The position numbers and the translations under genes are program-made. The notes beneath the pieces are model-generated. The model searched no databases and was not told the origin of the DNA. It saw only the letters and a list, made by a program, of their open reading frames with translations. Positions 36,295 through 45,703 of a stretch of DNA of 64,000 bases are shown piece after piece (positions within the stretch are counted from its first letter, which is position 1; each line of letters begins with the position of its first letter). Source of the stretch: Microbacterium hydrocarbonoxydans (GTDB taxonomy: Bacteria; Actinomycetota; Actinomycetes; Actinomycetales; Microbacteriaceae); contig NZ_JYJB01000008.1 of assembly GCF_000956475.1 (NCBI RefSeq), forward strand, positions 310,001 through 374,000, written 5' to 3'.

Positions 36295-37092
36295 GTGGCC
36301 GTTCCTCTTGCAGACCTCACATCCATGCCCGCACCTCAGCAGGTGTACGCCGCCGACGGAACCCGGCTCGCGACGTACACGTGGGGTGATCTCGACGCTC
36401 CGGTGGTGGTCGCCGTGCACGGGTTCGCCTCGAACGCGCGCGACAACTGGGGGCTCACGGGCTGGGTCCGCGAGCTGACCCGCGCAGGCTATCGCGTGCT
36501 CGCGCTCGACCAGCGCGGTCACGGGCTGAGCGAGAAGCCGCACGAAGCGGGCGCTTACGGCATCCGAACTCTGGCGACCGACGTCGAATCCGTGCTCGAC
36601 ACCTACCTGGTCGACGATGCGCTGTACGTGGGCTACTCGCTGGGCGCCCGTGTGGGCTGGGAGGTGGTGCGCGATCTGCCGCACCGCATCGGCCGTGCGG
36701 TGCTCGGCGGCGTGCCAGACGGCATCCCGCTCGCCCGGCTGAACCTCGACCAGGTGCGCGCGTACATCGCAGACGGCACGCCGGTCGCCGATCAGACCAC
36801 GCAGAACTATATCGCGCTGACCGAGCGGGTGCCCGGCAACGACCTGCAGGCTCTCGTCGCTCTGGCCGAGGGCATGCGGGCGTCTGGCACGATCGATCCG
36901 GACCCCGCGGATGCTCCCACCCGCCCCATCCTGTTCGCGACCGGTTCGAAAGACGCGATCATCGAGGGATCGAAGGCGCTCGCATCCGCCGCGCCGAACG
37001 GCACGTTCTTCGAGATCCCCGACCGCAACCACTTCAATGCCCCGGGATCGCGGGCGTTCAAGGAGGCGGCGATGGCTTTCCTCGCCGAGTGA
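36295..37092 (+). CDS. Alpha/beta-fold hydrolase
   Basis: A 265-residue hydrolase. Oxyanion motif VHGFASN, nucleophile Ser115 in GYSLGAR, acidic residue likely in ATGSKDAII, and catalytic His in IPDRNHFNAPGS. LALDQRGHGLSEKP is typical of esterases, haloperoxidases and C-C hydrolases. No signal peptide. The GTG start is weakly supported by a distant GCAGGAG; an ATG at 36325 is possible. Substrate unknown. Confidence 0.85.
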   Translation: MAVPLADLTSMPAPQQVYAADGTRLATYTWGDLDAPVVVAVHGFASNARDNWGLTGWVRELTRAGYRVLALDQRGHGLSEKPHEAGAYGIRTLATDVESVLDTYLVDDALYVGYSLGARVGWEVVRDLPHRIGRAVLGGVPDGIPLARLNLDQVRAYIADGTPVADQTTQNYIALTERVPGNDLQALVALAEGMRASGTIDPDPADAPTRPILFATGSKDAIIEGSKALASAAPNGTFFEIPDRNHFNAPGSRAFKEAAMAFLAE

Positions 37093-37101
37093 GTTGCCCC
37101 T

Positions 37102-37183
37102 TTCCGCGTGAGACCCAGCTTTCCGCGTGAGACCCGGCGGCGAGCGCACGGACCTCACTCGGAATCAGACGTCTCACGCGGAA
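37102..37183. repeat. Intergenic palindromic element, family B, with a duplicated left arm
   Basis: TTCCGCGTGAGAC at 37121-37133 pairs perfectly with 37171-37183 and is also present as a direct copy at 37102-37114. The core AGCGCACGGACCTCA matches that of the element at 43218-43272. It lies between convergent genes. The doubled left arm could allow alternative hairpins. Confidence 0.75.
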
Positions 37184-37231
37184 TGGCGGGTGTCACCGCG
37201 CGCCGACGCTGCTGCAGCGCCGGCGCCGCGC

Positions 37232-37768
37232 TCAGACCTCAGCGCGCTTCGGCAGCACCCATCCCGCACGCGGGAAGTGGCAGGTGTAGCCGTTGGGGTA
37301 CTTGATCAGGTAGTCCTGGTGCTCGGGCTCGGCCTCCCAGAACGGGCCAGCGGGCTCGATCGTGGTGACGGCCTTGCCCGGCCACAGACCTGACGCGTCG
37401 ACGTCGGCGATCGTGTCGCGGGCGACGGCCTCCTGCTCCGGTGAGAGCGGGAAGATCGCCGAGCGGTAGCTCGAGCCGATGTCGTTGCCCTGACGGTTCA
37501 GGGTCGACGGATCGTGGATCTGGAAGAAGAACGCCAGGATGTCCCGGTACGTCGTCACGGTCGGATCGAACACGATCTCGACGGCTTCGGCGTGTCCGGG
37601 GTGGTTGCGGTACGTGGCGTGATCGTTGGTGCCGCCGGTGTAGCCGACGCGCGTGTCAAGCACGCCGGGCTGGCGGCGGATCAGGTCTTCCATGCCCCAG
37701 AAGCAGCCTCCGGCGAGGACCGCGGTCTCGGTGCCGGGCGTGCGGGTGATGGTTCCGGTGTCGGTCAT
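37232..37768 (-). CDS. msrA: Peptide methionine-S-sulfoxide reductase
   Basis: A 178-residue MsrA that reduces the S-epimer of methionine sulfoxide. The catalytic motif GGCFWG (Cys22) is followed by [20 protein letters not shown] and [20 protein letters not shown], all conserved. Its start overlaps the msrB stop by 4 bp, so the two stereospecific repair enzymes are made together. Confidence 0.97.
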   Translation of the reverse strand: MTDTGTITRTPGTETAVLAGGCFWGMEDLIRRQPGVLDTRVGYTGGTNDHATYRNHPGHAEAVEIVFDPTVTTYRDILAFFFQIHDPSTLNRQGNDIGSSYRSAIFPLSPEQEAVARDTIADVDASGLWPGKAVTTIEPAGPFWEAEPEHQDYLIKYPNGYTCHFPRAGWVLPKRAEV

Positions 37769-38241
37769 GACTGCTCCTCAGCGATGTCGGAAGTGTTGTC
37801 GGTGAACAGGCCGCTGTATCGACCGTAGCCCTCCTCCTCCAGGCGGGATGCCGGGATGAAACGGAGCGCGGCGGAGTTCATGCAGTAGCGCAAGCCGCCG
37901 TCTTCGACGGGGCCGTCGTCGAAGACGTGTCCGAGGTGGCTGTCGGCGCCGGTGGAGCGCGCCTCGGTTCGCGTCATCCACAGGGTCCGATCGGTGCGGG
38001 TGGTGACGGCATCCGCGTCGATCGGCTTCGTGAAGCTCGGCCATCCGGTTCCGCTGTCGAACTTGTCGATGGAGGAGAACAGGGGCTGGCCCGAGACGAC
38101 GTCGACGTAGATGCCGTCGTCGTGGTTGTCCCAGTAGGCGTTGCGGAACGGCGGCTCGGTGCCGTCGCGCTGCGTGACGGTGTACTGGGAGTCGGTGAGG
38201 GCAGAGACTGCCTCGGGCGTCTTGCGGTACTCATTCGACAT
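37765..38241 (-). CDS. msrB: Peptide methionine-R-sulfoxide reductase
   Basis: A 158-residue MsrB that reduces the R-epimer. Conserved [30 protein letters not shown] and catalytic Cys120 in [13 protein letters not shown]. The two CxxC pairs that bind structural zinc in many MsrB proteins are absent, so this is the zinc-free form. First gene of the msrBA operon. Confidence 0.97.
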   Translation of the reverse strand: MSNEYRKTPEAVSALTDSQYTVTQRDGTEPPFRNAYWDNHDDGIYVDVVSGQPLFSSIDKFDSGTGWPSFTKPIDADAVTTRTDRTLWMTRTEARSTGADSHLGHVFDDGPVEDGGLRYCMNSAALRFIPASRLEEEGYGRYSGLFTDNTSDIAEEQS

Positions 38242-38389
38242 GATGCTCCTTGTCTGACGCCGCTGGCTGCGGCGTCATTGAGAAGAACGGACGCGGTGGC
38301 TGTTTTGGTCCCGCGGGGCTGGGAGCGGGCTGTGAGTTTCTGCCGACTCGGTAGAGTTGCTCCCCGACACACATCACAGGGGGACGCTC

Positions 38390-39307
38390 ATGTCGGTTGG
38401 ACTGCTCGCTGTCGTCGACGACATCCTGAGTGCGGCGATGAAGGCTTCGGCCAAGGCCGCAGGAGTCGTGATCGACGACGCCGCCGTGACACCGCAGTAC
38501 GTGCAGGGCATCACGCCCGCCCGCGAGCTGCCGGTCGTCGGAAAGATCGCGCTCGGATCGCTCGCGAACAAGTTCGTCATCATCATCCCCGTGGCGCTGC
38601 TGCTCACGGCGTTCGCTCCGTGGGTGCTGCCCTATCTGCTCATCGTCGGTGGTCTCTACCTCTGCTTCGAGGGCGCCGAGAAGGTTCTCGAGTGGTTCGG
38701 GATCCAGCACGGCCACGAAGACGAGAGCGCACGCGATGAGCGGAAGCTCGTGCTCGGGGCCGTGCGCACCGACCTCATCCTCTCCACCGAGATCATGCTC
38801 ATCTCGCTCGCGAGCCTCGACACGGGCCTCGGCATCTGGATGACCCTCGCGATCCTCGCCGTGATCGCCGTCATCATGACCGCCGTCGTCTACGGGGCGG
38901 TCGCTCTGCTCGTGAAGATCGACGACATCGGCTTGAAGATGGCGACCAGCTCGGACAAGCGCGTCAGCCGCAACGGCACCCGGCTGGTCAACGCGATGCC
39001 GGCTGTCTTCCGTTTCATCAGCATCCTCGGAACCGTCGCCATGCTCTGGGTGGGCGGCCATCTGCTGCTCGTGAACCTCGGCGAAGTCGGGGTGCACTTC
39101 GGCGCCGACATCCTGCACGGAATCGAGCACGCGCTCGAGCCCGCGGGCGCCGTGATCGTGTGGATCGGCGACACCCTGTTCTCCGCGATCGCGGGGCTGG
39201 CTGCCGGATTGATCATCGTCGGCATCGTGCTCGGAATCGGGCGGATGCTCGGCAAGCGCCCGACGTTCCACGAGGGCGAGGAGACGCCGGCCTCCGCCGC
39301 GCACTGA
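38390..39307 (+). CDS. DUF808 family membrane protein (YedI-like)
   Basis: A 305-residue membrane protein. The N-terminal MSVGLLAVVDDILSAAMKAS with a soluble segment and DDAAVTPQYVQG is diagnostic of DUF808. About six hydrophobic segments follow, including AVRTDLILSTEIMLISLASL. Function unknown. The ATG at 38390 is preceded by CAGGGGGACG; TAGAGT near 38352 is a candidate -10. Confidence 0.88.
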   Translation: MSVGLLAVVDDILSAAMKASAKAAGVVIDDAAVTPQYVQGITPARELPVVGKIALGSLANKFVIIIPVALLLTAFAPWVLPYLLIVGGLYLCFEGAEKVLEWFGIQHGHEDESARDERKLVLGAVRTDLILSTEIMLISLASLDTGLGIWMTLAILAVIAVIMTAVVYGAVALLVKIDDIGLKMATSSDKRVSRNGTRLVNAMPAVFRFISILGTVAMLWVGGHLLLVNLGEVGVHFGADILHGIEHALEPAGAVIVWIGDTLFSAIAGLAAGLIIVGIVLGIGRMLGKRPTFHEGEETPASAAH

Positions 39308-39454
39308 CGGACTTCGGCGGCGGTACAGCAGTCCACGGGCCGGCACTCCCTCCGCGAGACCCGGGTCCGACAAGCCACGTGCCAACAGACCGCGTGTCGC
39401 CAAGCGACGTTGACGAACTCGGGATGCCGCCTCGCGGATCCCGCCCCGAGGCAC

Positions 39455-40801
39455 TCATGCGGCCACGTCATATCGAGCTCTGCCGCCGAGTCTCGGCGTT
39501 CGCGCGGGATCGACGTTCGCGGGCGGAATGATCCACACGCGCGCCGCCACACCGGCCCCATCGATGCGGATGTCCCATCCGTTCTCATGAATGCGGTGAT
39601 GACAGCTCTCGCAGAGCAGCACGCCGTTGTCGAGATCTGTCGGACCGGCATCCCGGCTCCACCATCGGAGGTGATGCGCCTTGGTCATCTGCGGTGGAAG
39701 CCCGCACATCGCGCATCCGCCGTCTCTTTCGACGAGGGCGAGACGCTGCGCTCGGGTGAAGAGGCGCTTCTCACGGCCCCAGTCGAGAATGTCTCCCACA
39801 GACCCGAGCACGAGGGGAATGATCCCGCCGCCCGCCGCCATGCGCCGGCATGAGGAGATGCTGATCGGGTTGTCGCTGCCGTCGATCGTCGCGAAGCCCC
39901 GGCCCTCGGCGAGGCTCTCGAGGTCTACGCGCACCACAACCGTCGCGCCGGCCATGGGCAGGTCGTCATGGCAGCCGAGCACGTGTGCGCAGATGTCGGC
40001 GATGGCGTCGGCCTGGATCATCTGCACGGTGCGGCGGTCGGCATCGATCGCATCAGGGTGCGGCGCGACTTGCCTCGCCTGGAATGCCGCTGCCACATAG
40101 GCCTGCACGGCCGCCTTGATCGATGCGCCTGCGGCCACGTCGATCGTGAGACTGAGATGCAGCGAGCCGTCGCGCTCGAACATCGTCAGCGATCGACTGC
40201 CTCGCGCTTGGTCTTCACGAGGCGCGACCCCGTCGGGATCGATCCACGCCTCCGCACGAGCGATGAGCTTGCGCACCTCATCGAGCGAGAGGCCCGAAGC
40301 ACGCTCGGCGAGGATCACCTCGGCTTCGGCCAGACGTGCCGGATCGGCCTTCAGCCGCGCACGGTCGAGCAGAGCCACGATCAAGGCTGCTGCAGCTGCA
40401 CTGATCAGACCGGCGCACACGGCCGATCGCACAGCGGGATACTTCGCGGGAAGCCGATCGCCCAGCAGGCTCTCGCGCGGCGCGGTCGCCTCCCCCACCT
40501 TCACAAGGCGGAACGCGTCGCCTGATGATCCGCCCGTGGCTGCGGCGATCATCGCTGCAGGGTTTTGGAACCCCTGCTCCTTCGCCAGCCCCGCCGAGCC
40601 GAGTTCGACACGCGATTCGTGTGCGATGCCGGCGGCGATCTCGGTGTGCAGCCCGTCGATCCGGCGCTGAAGCACGCCCAACGCCGCATTGGCCGCGACC
40701 AGCTGCTCCCGAGACAGATCGATCCCGCTGTCAGCATCCGCCCACGCCTCTTCGAGGCGGGCGATCGCCTCCAAGAGCGGAAGCAGATGCTGGTTGGTCA
40801 T
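39455..40801 (-). CDS. DUF222 / HNH endonuclease protein
   Basis: A 448-residue protein with an N-terminal DUF222 domain (about 5-330) and a C-terminal HNH nuclease: zinc pairs CAMCG and CESCHH, and the active-site histidines in KAHHLRWW. Related to the mycobacterial 13E12 repeat family, present in many copies in some actinobacteria and sometimes mobile-element associated. I see no terminal repeats or other mobile genes beside it. The upstream 119 bp are noticeably AT-richer (TTTAGAACATATATACGAAG near 40810). It uses CTG/GCA-type codons slightly more loosely than its neighbours. Confidence 0.9.
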   Translation of the reverse strand: MTNQHLLPLLEAIARLEEAWADADSGIDLSREQLVAANAALGVLQRRIDGLHTEIAAGIAHESRVELGSAGLAKEQGFQNPAAMIAAATGGSSGDAFRLVKVGEATAPRESLLGDRLPAKYPAVRSAVCAGLISAAAAALIVALLDRARLKADPARLAEAEVILAERASGLSLDEVRKLIARAEAWIDPDGVAPREDQARGSRSLTMFERDGSLHLSLTIDVAAGASIKAAVQAYVAAAFQARQVAPHPDAIDADRRTVQMIQADAIADICAHVLGCHDDLPMAGATVVVRVDLESLAEGRGFATIDGSDNPISISSCRRMAAGGGIIPLVLGSVGDILDWGREKRLFTRAQRLALVERDGGCAMCGLPPQMTKAHHLRWWSRDAGPTDLDNGVLLCESCHHRIHENGWDIRIDGAGVAARVWIIPPANVDPARTPRLGGRARYDVAA

Positions 40802-40920
40802 GCATCGAGTTTAGAACATATATACGAAGTCAGGAAGCCCTGTGGATAACTTCCTCGGGCTGTCTTTTTCAAGCTGATCAGGGAATGTCTCGGCCTTCGG
40901 CCTCCCGTTCGCTCGAAGCC

Positions 40921-41898
40921 CTAACCCCGCGCCTTCTCCAGCCAGCGCGTGCTGATCTCGGCGATGAGCGCGGTGTCGGCCCATGGCATCTCGGGGGCCT
41001 CTGCGCGCCCTTCGGCGAGCGCGCGCGAGACGGCATCCGCTTCGGCGCCCATCGGCTGCACCGTGGGTGCGGTGAGCATGCGCTCTTCTCCCTCAGAGCG
41101 AAGGATCAGCGACGACGGGCTTTCGATGCGGCTGCCCCACGCGTCCGGCAGCACGATCTCGCCGCGCTCGCAGCGGATCACCGCCGCTCCGGGCATTTCG
41201 CGGATCACCGCGGTGCGCAGCTCGACCGCCAGATCTCCGATGGTGAGCGTGGCGGTCGTGTCGGCATCGACGCCGTTCACCCGCTCTGCCGTCACCTCGC
41301 TGAACTCGACAGGCAGCGCACTCCGACCGGTGAGACGCGCCACCTCCACGGCGAGCGAGGTCGGATAGCAGCCGACGTCGAGGATCGCCCCACCCGCGAG
41401 AGCGGGATCGAAAGCGCGACCGGTGCGCGGATGCTGGTCGTATCCGAACGCCGCCACGACCTCGCGAACCTCTCCGAGTTCGCCCTCCGTCACGATCGTG
41501 CGCAGCAGATCCGCGAACGGTCCGAAGCGCTGCTTGAACGCCTCGACGAAGGGACGCCCCGACTCGGCGGCAGCCGCGAGCACCCGCGCGGTCTCGTCGG
41601 CGGTCGGCGTGACCGGCTTCTCGCACAGCACGGCCTTGCCCGCCTCGAGTACGCGGATGGCGAGTTCGGCGTGGGTTGTGTGCACGGTGCCGATGTACAC
41701 CGCGTCGACGTCATCGCGGGTCAGCACATCGTAGGTGCCGGATGCTGCTGCGCCGTGCTGCTCGGCGAAGGCCGCTGCCCGCCCGGCATCCGAGCTGCCG
41801 ACCGCATGCAGCACCCCGAACTCCGAGCTGCGGAGTCCCGTGACGAAGTCGCCGCTGATCGTGCCGGGGCCGAGAACGGCCCATCTCGTCTTCTCCAC
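40921..41898 (-). CDS. Gfo/Idh/MocA-family oxidoreductase
   Basis: A 325-residue NAD(P)-dependent dehydrogenase of sugars or related alcohols. The Rossmann start is WAVLGPGTISGDF; CEKPVTPTADE carries the conserved EKP lysine; DVGCYPTSLA holds the typical catalytic Asp region. The GTG at 41898 has GAGGAGA 7 nt upstream and begins at the usual place before the Rossmann strand. Stand-alone gene, divergent from a membrane protein. Substrate unknown; it resembles trans-dihydrodiol-dehydrogenase-like members. Confidence 0.9.
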   Translation of the reverse strand: MEKTRWAVLGPGTISGDFVTGLRSSEFGVLHAVGSSDAGRAAAFAEQHGAAASGTYDVLTRDDVDAVYIGTVHTTHAELAIRVLEAGKAVLCEKPVTPTADETARVLAAAAESGRPFVEAFKQRFGPFADLLRTIVTEGELGEVREVVAAFGYDQHPRTGRAFDPALAGGAILDVGCYPTSLAVEVARLTGRSALPVEFSEVTAERVNGVDADTTATLTIGDLAVELRTAVIREMPGAAVIRCERGEIVLPDAWGSRIESPSSLILRSEGEERMLTAPTVQPMGAEADAVSRALAEGRAEAPEMPWADTALIAEISTRWLEKARG

Positions 41899-41974
41899 AG
41901 AGCTCTCCTCGGGGTCATCCGCTGGTCTCACCCGATTCTGCCTTGATCGCCGGCCGTGCCGTAGTCTCACGTCC

Positions 41975-43204
41975 ATGTCCTCCGCGCGCCGACGCCCTCG
42001 ACCACGCCCCCGAGCCGACGCTCCTGCGAGCATCCGCCGGGATGCCGACCGCTGGTTCCGCGAACAGGGGCTGCCGACCTTCGTGCCGCTGCGGCGCTGG
42101 TTCACCGACCTGCCGCGCCGCGTCGCTCCGCTGCTCACCTGGGTGACGGTCGCGCTGGGGCTGCTCACCGAGGGACTCGATGCGGCGATCGCGGTGACGC
42201 TCGAGACCGCGGGTGGGGACGAGACCGTCCTCGCGGTGGCCGTGCTGATCCTGCTGCTGCTCGCGCTGGCGCTCGCCTGGGTCGCGTTCCTGCTCGTCCG
42301 GCTCGCGGTGCGGCGGCTTCCGGTCGGCATGGCGACGGCGGCGGCCTCGGTCGTCATCGTCCTGTGCGCGGCCGCGCTCATCGCGGGCGGCTACGCGCTC
42401 GACCCCCGGGCCACGGTGAGCCCTGTGGTCGAGACCCTCGTGATCATCGCCGTGTGCGTCCTCGTCACAGGCATGGGCGGTGGCGCCCTCATCTCGTGGG
42501 CGTCGCGGCTCGCCGTGCGCAACGCCTCGGCGATCGGGCACATGGCGTCGATCGCACTTCCCGTGATTCTCATGCTCGTGGTCTTCGCCTTCTTCTCCGC
42601 CGAGGTGTGGCAGATGGCATCCGCCCTGCACGGCAGCTCGCTGGCGCTCGTCGGTCTCGTGATCGGAGCCCTCGCGACCATCGTCGTGCTGCGGGTCAGC
42701 GCCGGCGAGATCGACGACGAGACCTATGCGCCGACGCTCGAGCAGCGCGCCGCACTGCTGTCGGGCACCCCCGCAGAGCACGTCGCGGGTGCGAGCGCGG
42801 CACGGCATCCGCTGCGCTGGCCGCAGCGGGCGAACATCCTGCTCGTCATGACCTTCGCGCAATTGCTGCAGGCACTGTTCTTCGCGGCGCTGCTGTGCGC
42901 TCTGCTCATCGTGATCGGATCGGTCGCGATTCCGCCCGGAGTGGTCCAGATCTGGGTCGGCCCTGGCAGCGCCGCGCAGCCGCTGCCGGTCGAGCCGCTC
43001 GTGATCGGCGGGGCCGAGCTGCCCGTCACGGTCAACCTCATCAAAGCCGCGACCCTGCTGTCCCTGATCGCCACGCTGCCATTCATCTTCTCCGCGGTCA
43101 GCGAGCCGCGCTACCGCGAGCGGTTCTTCGACCCGATCATGGTCGATCTGCGGCGCGCGATCGTCGTGCGCGACGCGCTGGCCACGAGAGGCCGGGCGGC
43201 CTGA
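41975..43204 (+). CDS. Hypothetical multi-pass membrane protein
   Basis: 409 residues. An Arg/Pro-rich cytoplasmic N-terminus (SARRRPRPRPR) is followed by about eight to nine hydrophobic helices. I do not recognise a family. TAGTCT at 41962-41967 lies 7 nt before the ATG, indicating a leaderless transcript, and supports this start. A family B palindrome follows the stop. Confidence 0.75.
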   Translation: MSSARRRPRPRPRADAPASIRRDADRWFREQGLPTFVPLRRWFTDLPRRVAPLLTWVTVALGLLTEGLDAAIAVTLETAGGDETVLAVAVLILLLLALALAWVAFLLVRLAVRRLPVGMATAAASVVIVLCAAALIAGGYALDPRATVSPVVETLVIIAVCVLVTGMGGGALISWASRLAVRNASAIGHMASIALPVILMLVVFAFFSAEVWQMASALHGSSLALVGLVIGALATIVVLRVSAGEIDDETYAPTLEQRAALLSGTPAEHVAGASAARHPLRWPQRANILLVMTFAQLLQALFFAALLCALLIVIGSVAIPPGVVQIWVGPGSAAQPLPVEPLVIGGAELPVTVNLIKAATLLSLIATLPFIFSAVSEPRYRERFFDPIMVDLRRAIVVRDALATRGRAA

Positions 43205-43217
43205 CTTCCCGCCCCAC

Positions 43218-43272
43218 GCGTGAGTTCCCATGTCCAGCGCACGGATCTCATGCGCAGATCCGGAGCTCGCGG
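43218..43272. repeat. Intergenic palindromic element, family B
   Basis: Left arm GCGTGAGTTCCC (43218-43229) and right arm GGAGCTCGCGG (43262-43272) are imperfectly complementary. The core AGCGCACGGATCTCA-TGCGCAGATC is shared with copies near 37121, 44263 and 56320. Located between convergent genes. Confidence 0.65.
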
Positions 43273-43340
43273 CATCCGCCCGCGCCCCACCCGCCGCCCC
43301 CGCAGCCTGCACCCGGCAACGCTGACGGCGCCCCCGTCGC

Positions 43341-44210
43341 TCAGCCCAGCGCGCGAAGAGCGTCTGCTGCGATCTCGGCGAGCCGATGGTCGCGGTGCTC
43401 CTCGTGCGCAGTGATCGTGACGACGGCATCCGCCCGCTCGTCGACGATCACGTATTGGCCGTAGAGACCGTCCAACCGCCAGGTGCGGCCCGGCCCCTGC
43501 CACACGGCGAGAGCGTAGTTCGAGGAGTCTCCCGCACCGCCCGTCGGCACCCAGTCGGAGTGCATGCGCTCGATCCAGCCGCGGCTGACCAGCCCGGCGC
43601 CGCCGTCGCGCAGCACCCTCCCGATCCGCGCGAGCTCTTCGGTGCGCAGCTCGAGCCCGCTGCCGCCCACGATCCAGCCGAGCGGGCACCGGTGCCACTG
43701 TGGATTGTGGATGCCGAGCGGCTCGAACAGGCGCGGCATCAGCCAGTCACGCACGTCGCCGACGATCGCGCCCAGCATCCGCATCGCGGTGTAGGTGCTC
43801 GCATCCGAGTACTGGAAGACCGCACCGGGCCCGCGCGTCGGCCGTCGGAGCATCTCGAGCGCGAGGTCCGGCCACGTCACAGGCTGGCTGCCGAACCAGG
43901 AGAAGTCGATGCCGCTCGTCATCGTGAGCAGGTGCTCGAGCGTGACCTCCTCCACTCCCGCTCCCGGGGCCGGCACGCTGATGTGTTCGAGCACGGAGGT
44001 CTGCAGAGTCAGCAGCCCCTCATCGATCGCGATTCCGGCCGCGAGCGCGCTGACGCCCTTCGACACGGAATACAGGTTCTCGCGGTCGTCGCTGCGCCAG
44101 CGGTGGCCCGCCTCGTCGTCCCCGATCAGCACGTGGATGCCGTAGGCGCCGAGTTGCTCGCGGTCGATCGCCGACACCATCTGATCGCGCACGGCCGTTG
44201 CGTTGCTCAT
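43341..44210 (-). CDS. Serine hydrolase, beta-lactamase class C / penicillin-binding-protein-like
   Basis: A 289-residue protein of the serine beta-lactamase/DD-peptidase fold. The nucleophile motif S48-V-S-K51 follows RSDDRENLY; the second motif is Tyr-based in FQYSDAS; LTMTSGIDFSW is the usual family segment. No signal peptide, so it is probably a cytoplasmic esterase rather than a cell-wall enzyme. GGAGGT precedes the ATG. Confidence 0.87.
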   Translation of the reverse strand: MSNATAVRDQMVSAIDREQLGAYGIHVLIGDDEAGHRWRSDDRENLYSVSKGVSALAAGIAIDEGLLTLQTSVLEHISVPAPGAGVEEVTLEHLLTMTSGIDFSWFGSQPVTWPDLALEMLRRPTRGPGAVFQYSDASTYTAMRMLGAIVGDVRDWLMPRLFEPLGIHNPQWHRCPLGWIVGGSGLELRTEELARIGRVLRDGGAGLVSRGWIERMHSDWVPTGGAGDSSNYALAVWQGPGRTWRLDGLYGQYVIVDERADAVVTITAHEEHRDHRLAEIAADALRALG

Positions 44211-44262
44211 ACCTCCACTCTGGCATCGGGGGGTGACATGCGGCGGCATCCGGTGTCGGGCT

Positions 44263-44310
44263 CGTGGACTCCCGATCTGCGCGCGAGCTCCCGGATGCCG
44301 CGTGAGCTCC
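44263..44310. repeat. Partial family B element in a divergent intergenic region
   Basis: The reverse complement of 44263-44294 reads CCGGGAGCTCGCGCGCAGAT then CGGGAGTCCACG, matching the right half of the elements at 43218 and 56320. GCGTGAGCTCC follows on the plus strand at 44300-44310. It sits between divergent genes, so a terminator role alone does not explain it. Confidence 0.55.
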
Positions 44311-44341
44311 GCCGTCAGGAACACGGTTCTCGCGCCGACAG

Positions 44342-44373
44342 CAGGAGGTCACACTGAAACCAGGAGGTCACAC
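44342..44373 (+). repeat. 13-bp direct repeat upstream of the GNAT gene
   Basis: CAGGAGGTCACAC occurs at 44342-44354 and 44361-44373, spaced 19 bp start to start (about two helical turns). This is a plausible regulator-binding arrangement upstream of the acetyltransferase-pnuC operon, about 85 bp before its start. Confidence 0.45.
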
Positions 44374-44456
44374 CCGCGGCGAAAGAGCGGCAGAGGCGCC
44401 ACTGCCAGCCTCCCTGCTAGCGTCGGCATGCGCCCCACGCCCCAGAGGAGACCGCC

Positions 44457-44966
44457 GTGCACATCAGAGACGCCGAGATCGCCGACCTCGAGACGATCGC
44501 CGACATCTACAACGACGCCGTCGTCAACACGACCGCGATCTGGAACGAGACGGTGGTCGACGTCGACGACCGTGCGGTGTGGATGGCCGAACGACTGCGT
44601 GGCGGATACCCGGTGATCGTGGCGGCGGATGACAGTGAGGTGCTGGGCTACGCGACCTTCGGCCCCTGGCGTCCCCACGACGGTTATCGCCACACGGTCG
44701 AGCACTCGGTGTACGTGCGCGGCGATCAGCGCGGTCGCGGCATCGGCAAGGCACTGATGCTCGAGCTGATCGCACGAGCCCGCACCAACGGCACGCACGT
44801 CATGATCGCGGCGGTCGAGAGCGAGAACCAGGGATCCATCGCTCTGCACGAGCGTCTCGGATTCGTGCAGACCGGTCGTCTGCCCCAGGTCGGCGCGAAG
44901 TTCGGTCGCTGGCTCGACCTGACCTTTCTGCAACTGAACCTCGACGATCGGCCGACTCCCGCATGA
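44457..44966 (+). CDS. GNAT N-acetyltransferase (phosphinothricin acetyltransferase-like)
   Basis: A 169-residue GNAT enzyme that acetylates an amine using acetyl-CoA. IRDAEIADLETIADIYNDAV and VEHSVYVRGDQRGRGIGKAL (the acetyl-CoA loop R/QxxGxG/A) match the Pat/Bar/MnaT subgroup, which acetylates methionine sulfoximine and related amino-acid analogues. GTG start. It overlaps pnuC by 4 bp. Confidence 0.9.
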   Translation: MHIRDAEIADLETIADIYNDAVVNTTAIWNETVVDVDDRAVWMAERLRGGYPVIVAADDSEVLGYATFGPWRPHDGYRHTVEHSVYVRGDQRGRGIGKALMLELIARARTNGTHVMIAAVESENQGSIALHERLGFVQTGRLPQVGAKFGRWLDLTFLQLNLDDRPTPA

Positions 44967-45670
44967 ACCTGTTCACCTGGCTCGTCGAGCTGTTCAATTC
45001 GACCTGGGTGCTGCCTGGAGGCCAGACGCTGCTGGTGCGCGAAGTCGTCGGCAACGCCTTCGGCCTCGCCAGCGCCCTCGGCGGCATGCGCCGCAAGGTA
45101 TGGGCTTGGCCGGTGGGCATCGTGGGCAACGTGCTGCTGCTGACCGTGTTCCTCGGGACGATCCTGAACCCCGACCACCAGCTGCCGAGCCTGCTCGGCC
45201 AGGCGGGGCGCCAGGTCATGTTCATCACGGTCGCCGTCTACGGCTGGGTGCGGTGGCGCCGGGCGGCATCCGACGGCGGACAGGTGACGCCCCGATGGGC
45301 GCCGTGGAGCGCGCGCATCGGCATCGTTCTCGTGATGATCGTCGGAACCGTCGCGCTGACGCCGCTGTTCCGTGCGCTCGGCTCATGGGAGCCGGTGTGG
45401 GCGGATGCCTGGACCTTCGTCGGGTCGCTGATGGCGACGTACGGCATGGCGAAGGGCTGGACCGAGTTCTGGCTCGTCTGGATCGCCGTCGACCTGGTCG
45501 GCGTGCCGCTGCTGTTCAGCTCGGGCTTCTACGCCACCGGCTTCATGTACGTGTTCTACGGCGTGTTCACCGCGGTCGGCTTCGTCGTGTGGGCGCGAGC
45601 GCAGGCGAACGCGAAGCCGCGGGTCGACACGATCATGCCCGATCCGCGGCCGCAGAGCCCCGAGTCCTGA
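44963..45670 (+). CDS. pnuC: Nicotinamide riboside transporter PnuC
   Basis: A 235-residue membrane transporter with seven to eight helices of the PnuC fold, facilitating uptake of nicotinamide riboside or a related vitamin. GNAFGLASALGGMRRKVWAW and PVGIVGNVLLL match the conserved N-terminal half; YGMAKGWTEFWLVWIAVD is typical of the C-terminal half. Coupled to the GNAT gene. No NAD-salvage kinase (NadR) is nearby. Confidence 0.92.
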   Translation: MNLFTWLVELFNSTWVLPGGQTLLVREVVGNAFGLASALGGMRRKVWAWPVGIVGNVLLLTVFLGTILNPDHQLPSLLGQAGRQVMFITVAVYGWVRWRRAASDGGQVTPRWAPWSARIGIVLVMIVGTVALTPLFRALGSWEPVWADAWTFVGSLMATYGMAKGWTEFWLVWIAVDLVGVPLLFSSGFYATGFMYVFYGVFTAVGFVVWARAQANAKPRVDTIMPDPRPQSPES

Positions 45671-45703
45671 GTCCCGAGACGGACGCCCAAAGGCCGACGG
45701 GCC

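Noticed and set aside
39455..40801. DUF222-HNH gene as part of a mobile element
   Set aside because: No terminal repeats, target-site duplication, recombinase or tRNA target is visible on either side, and the flanking genes are ordinary chromosomal ones.
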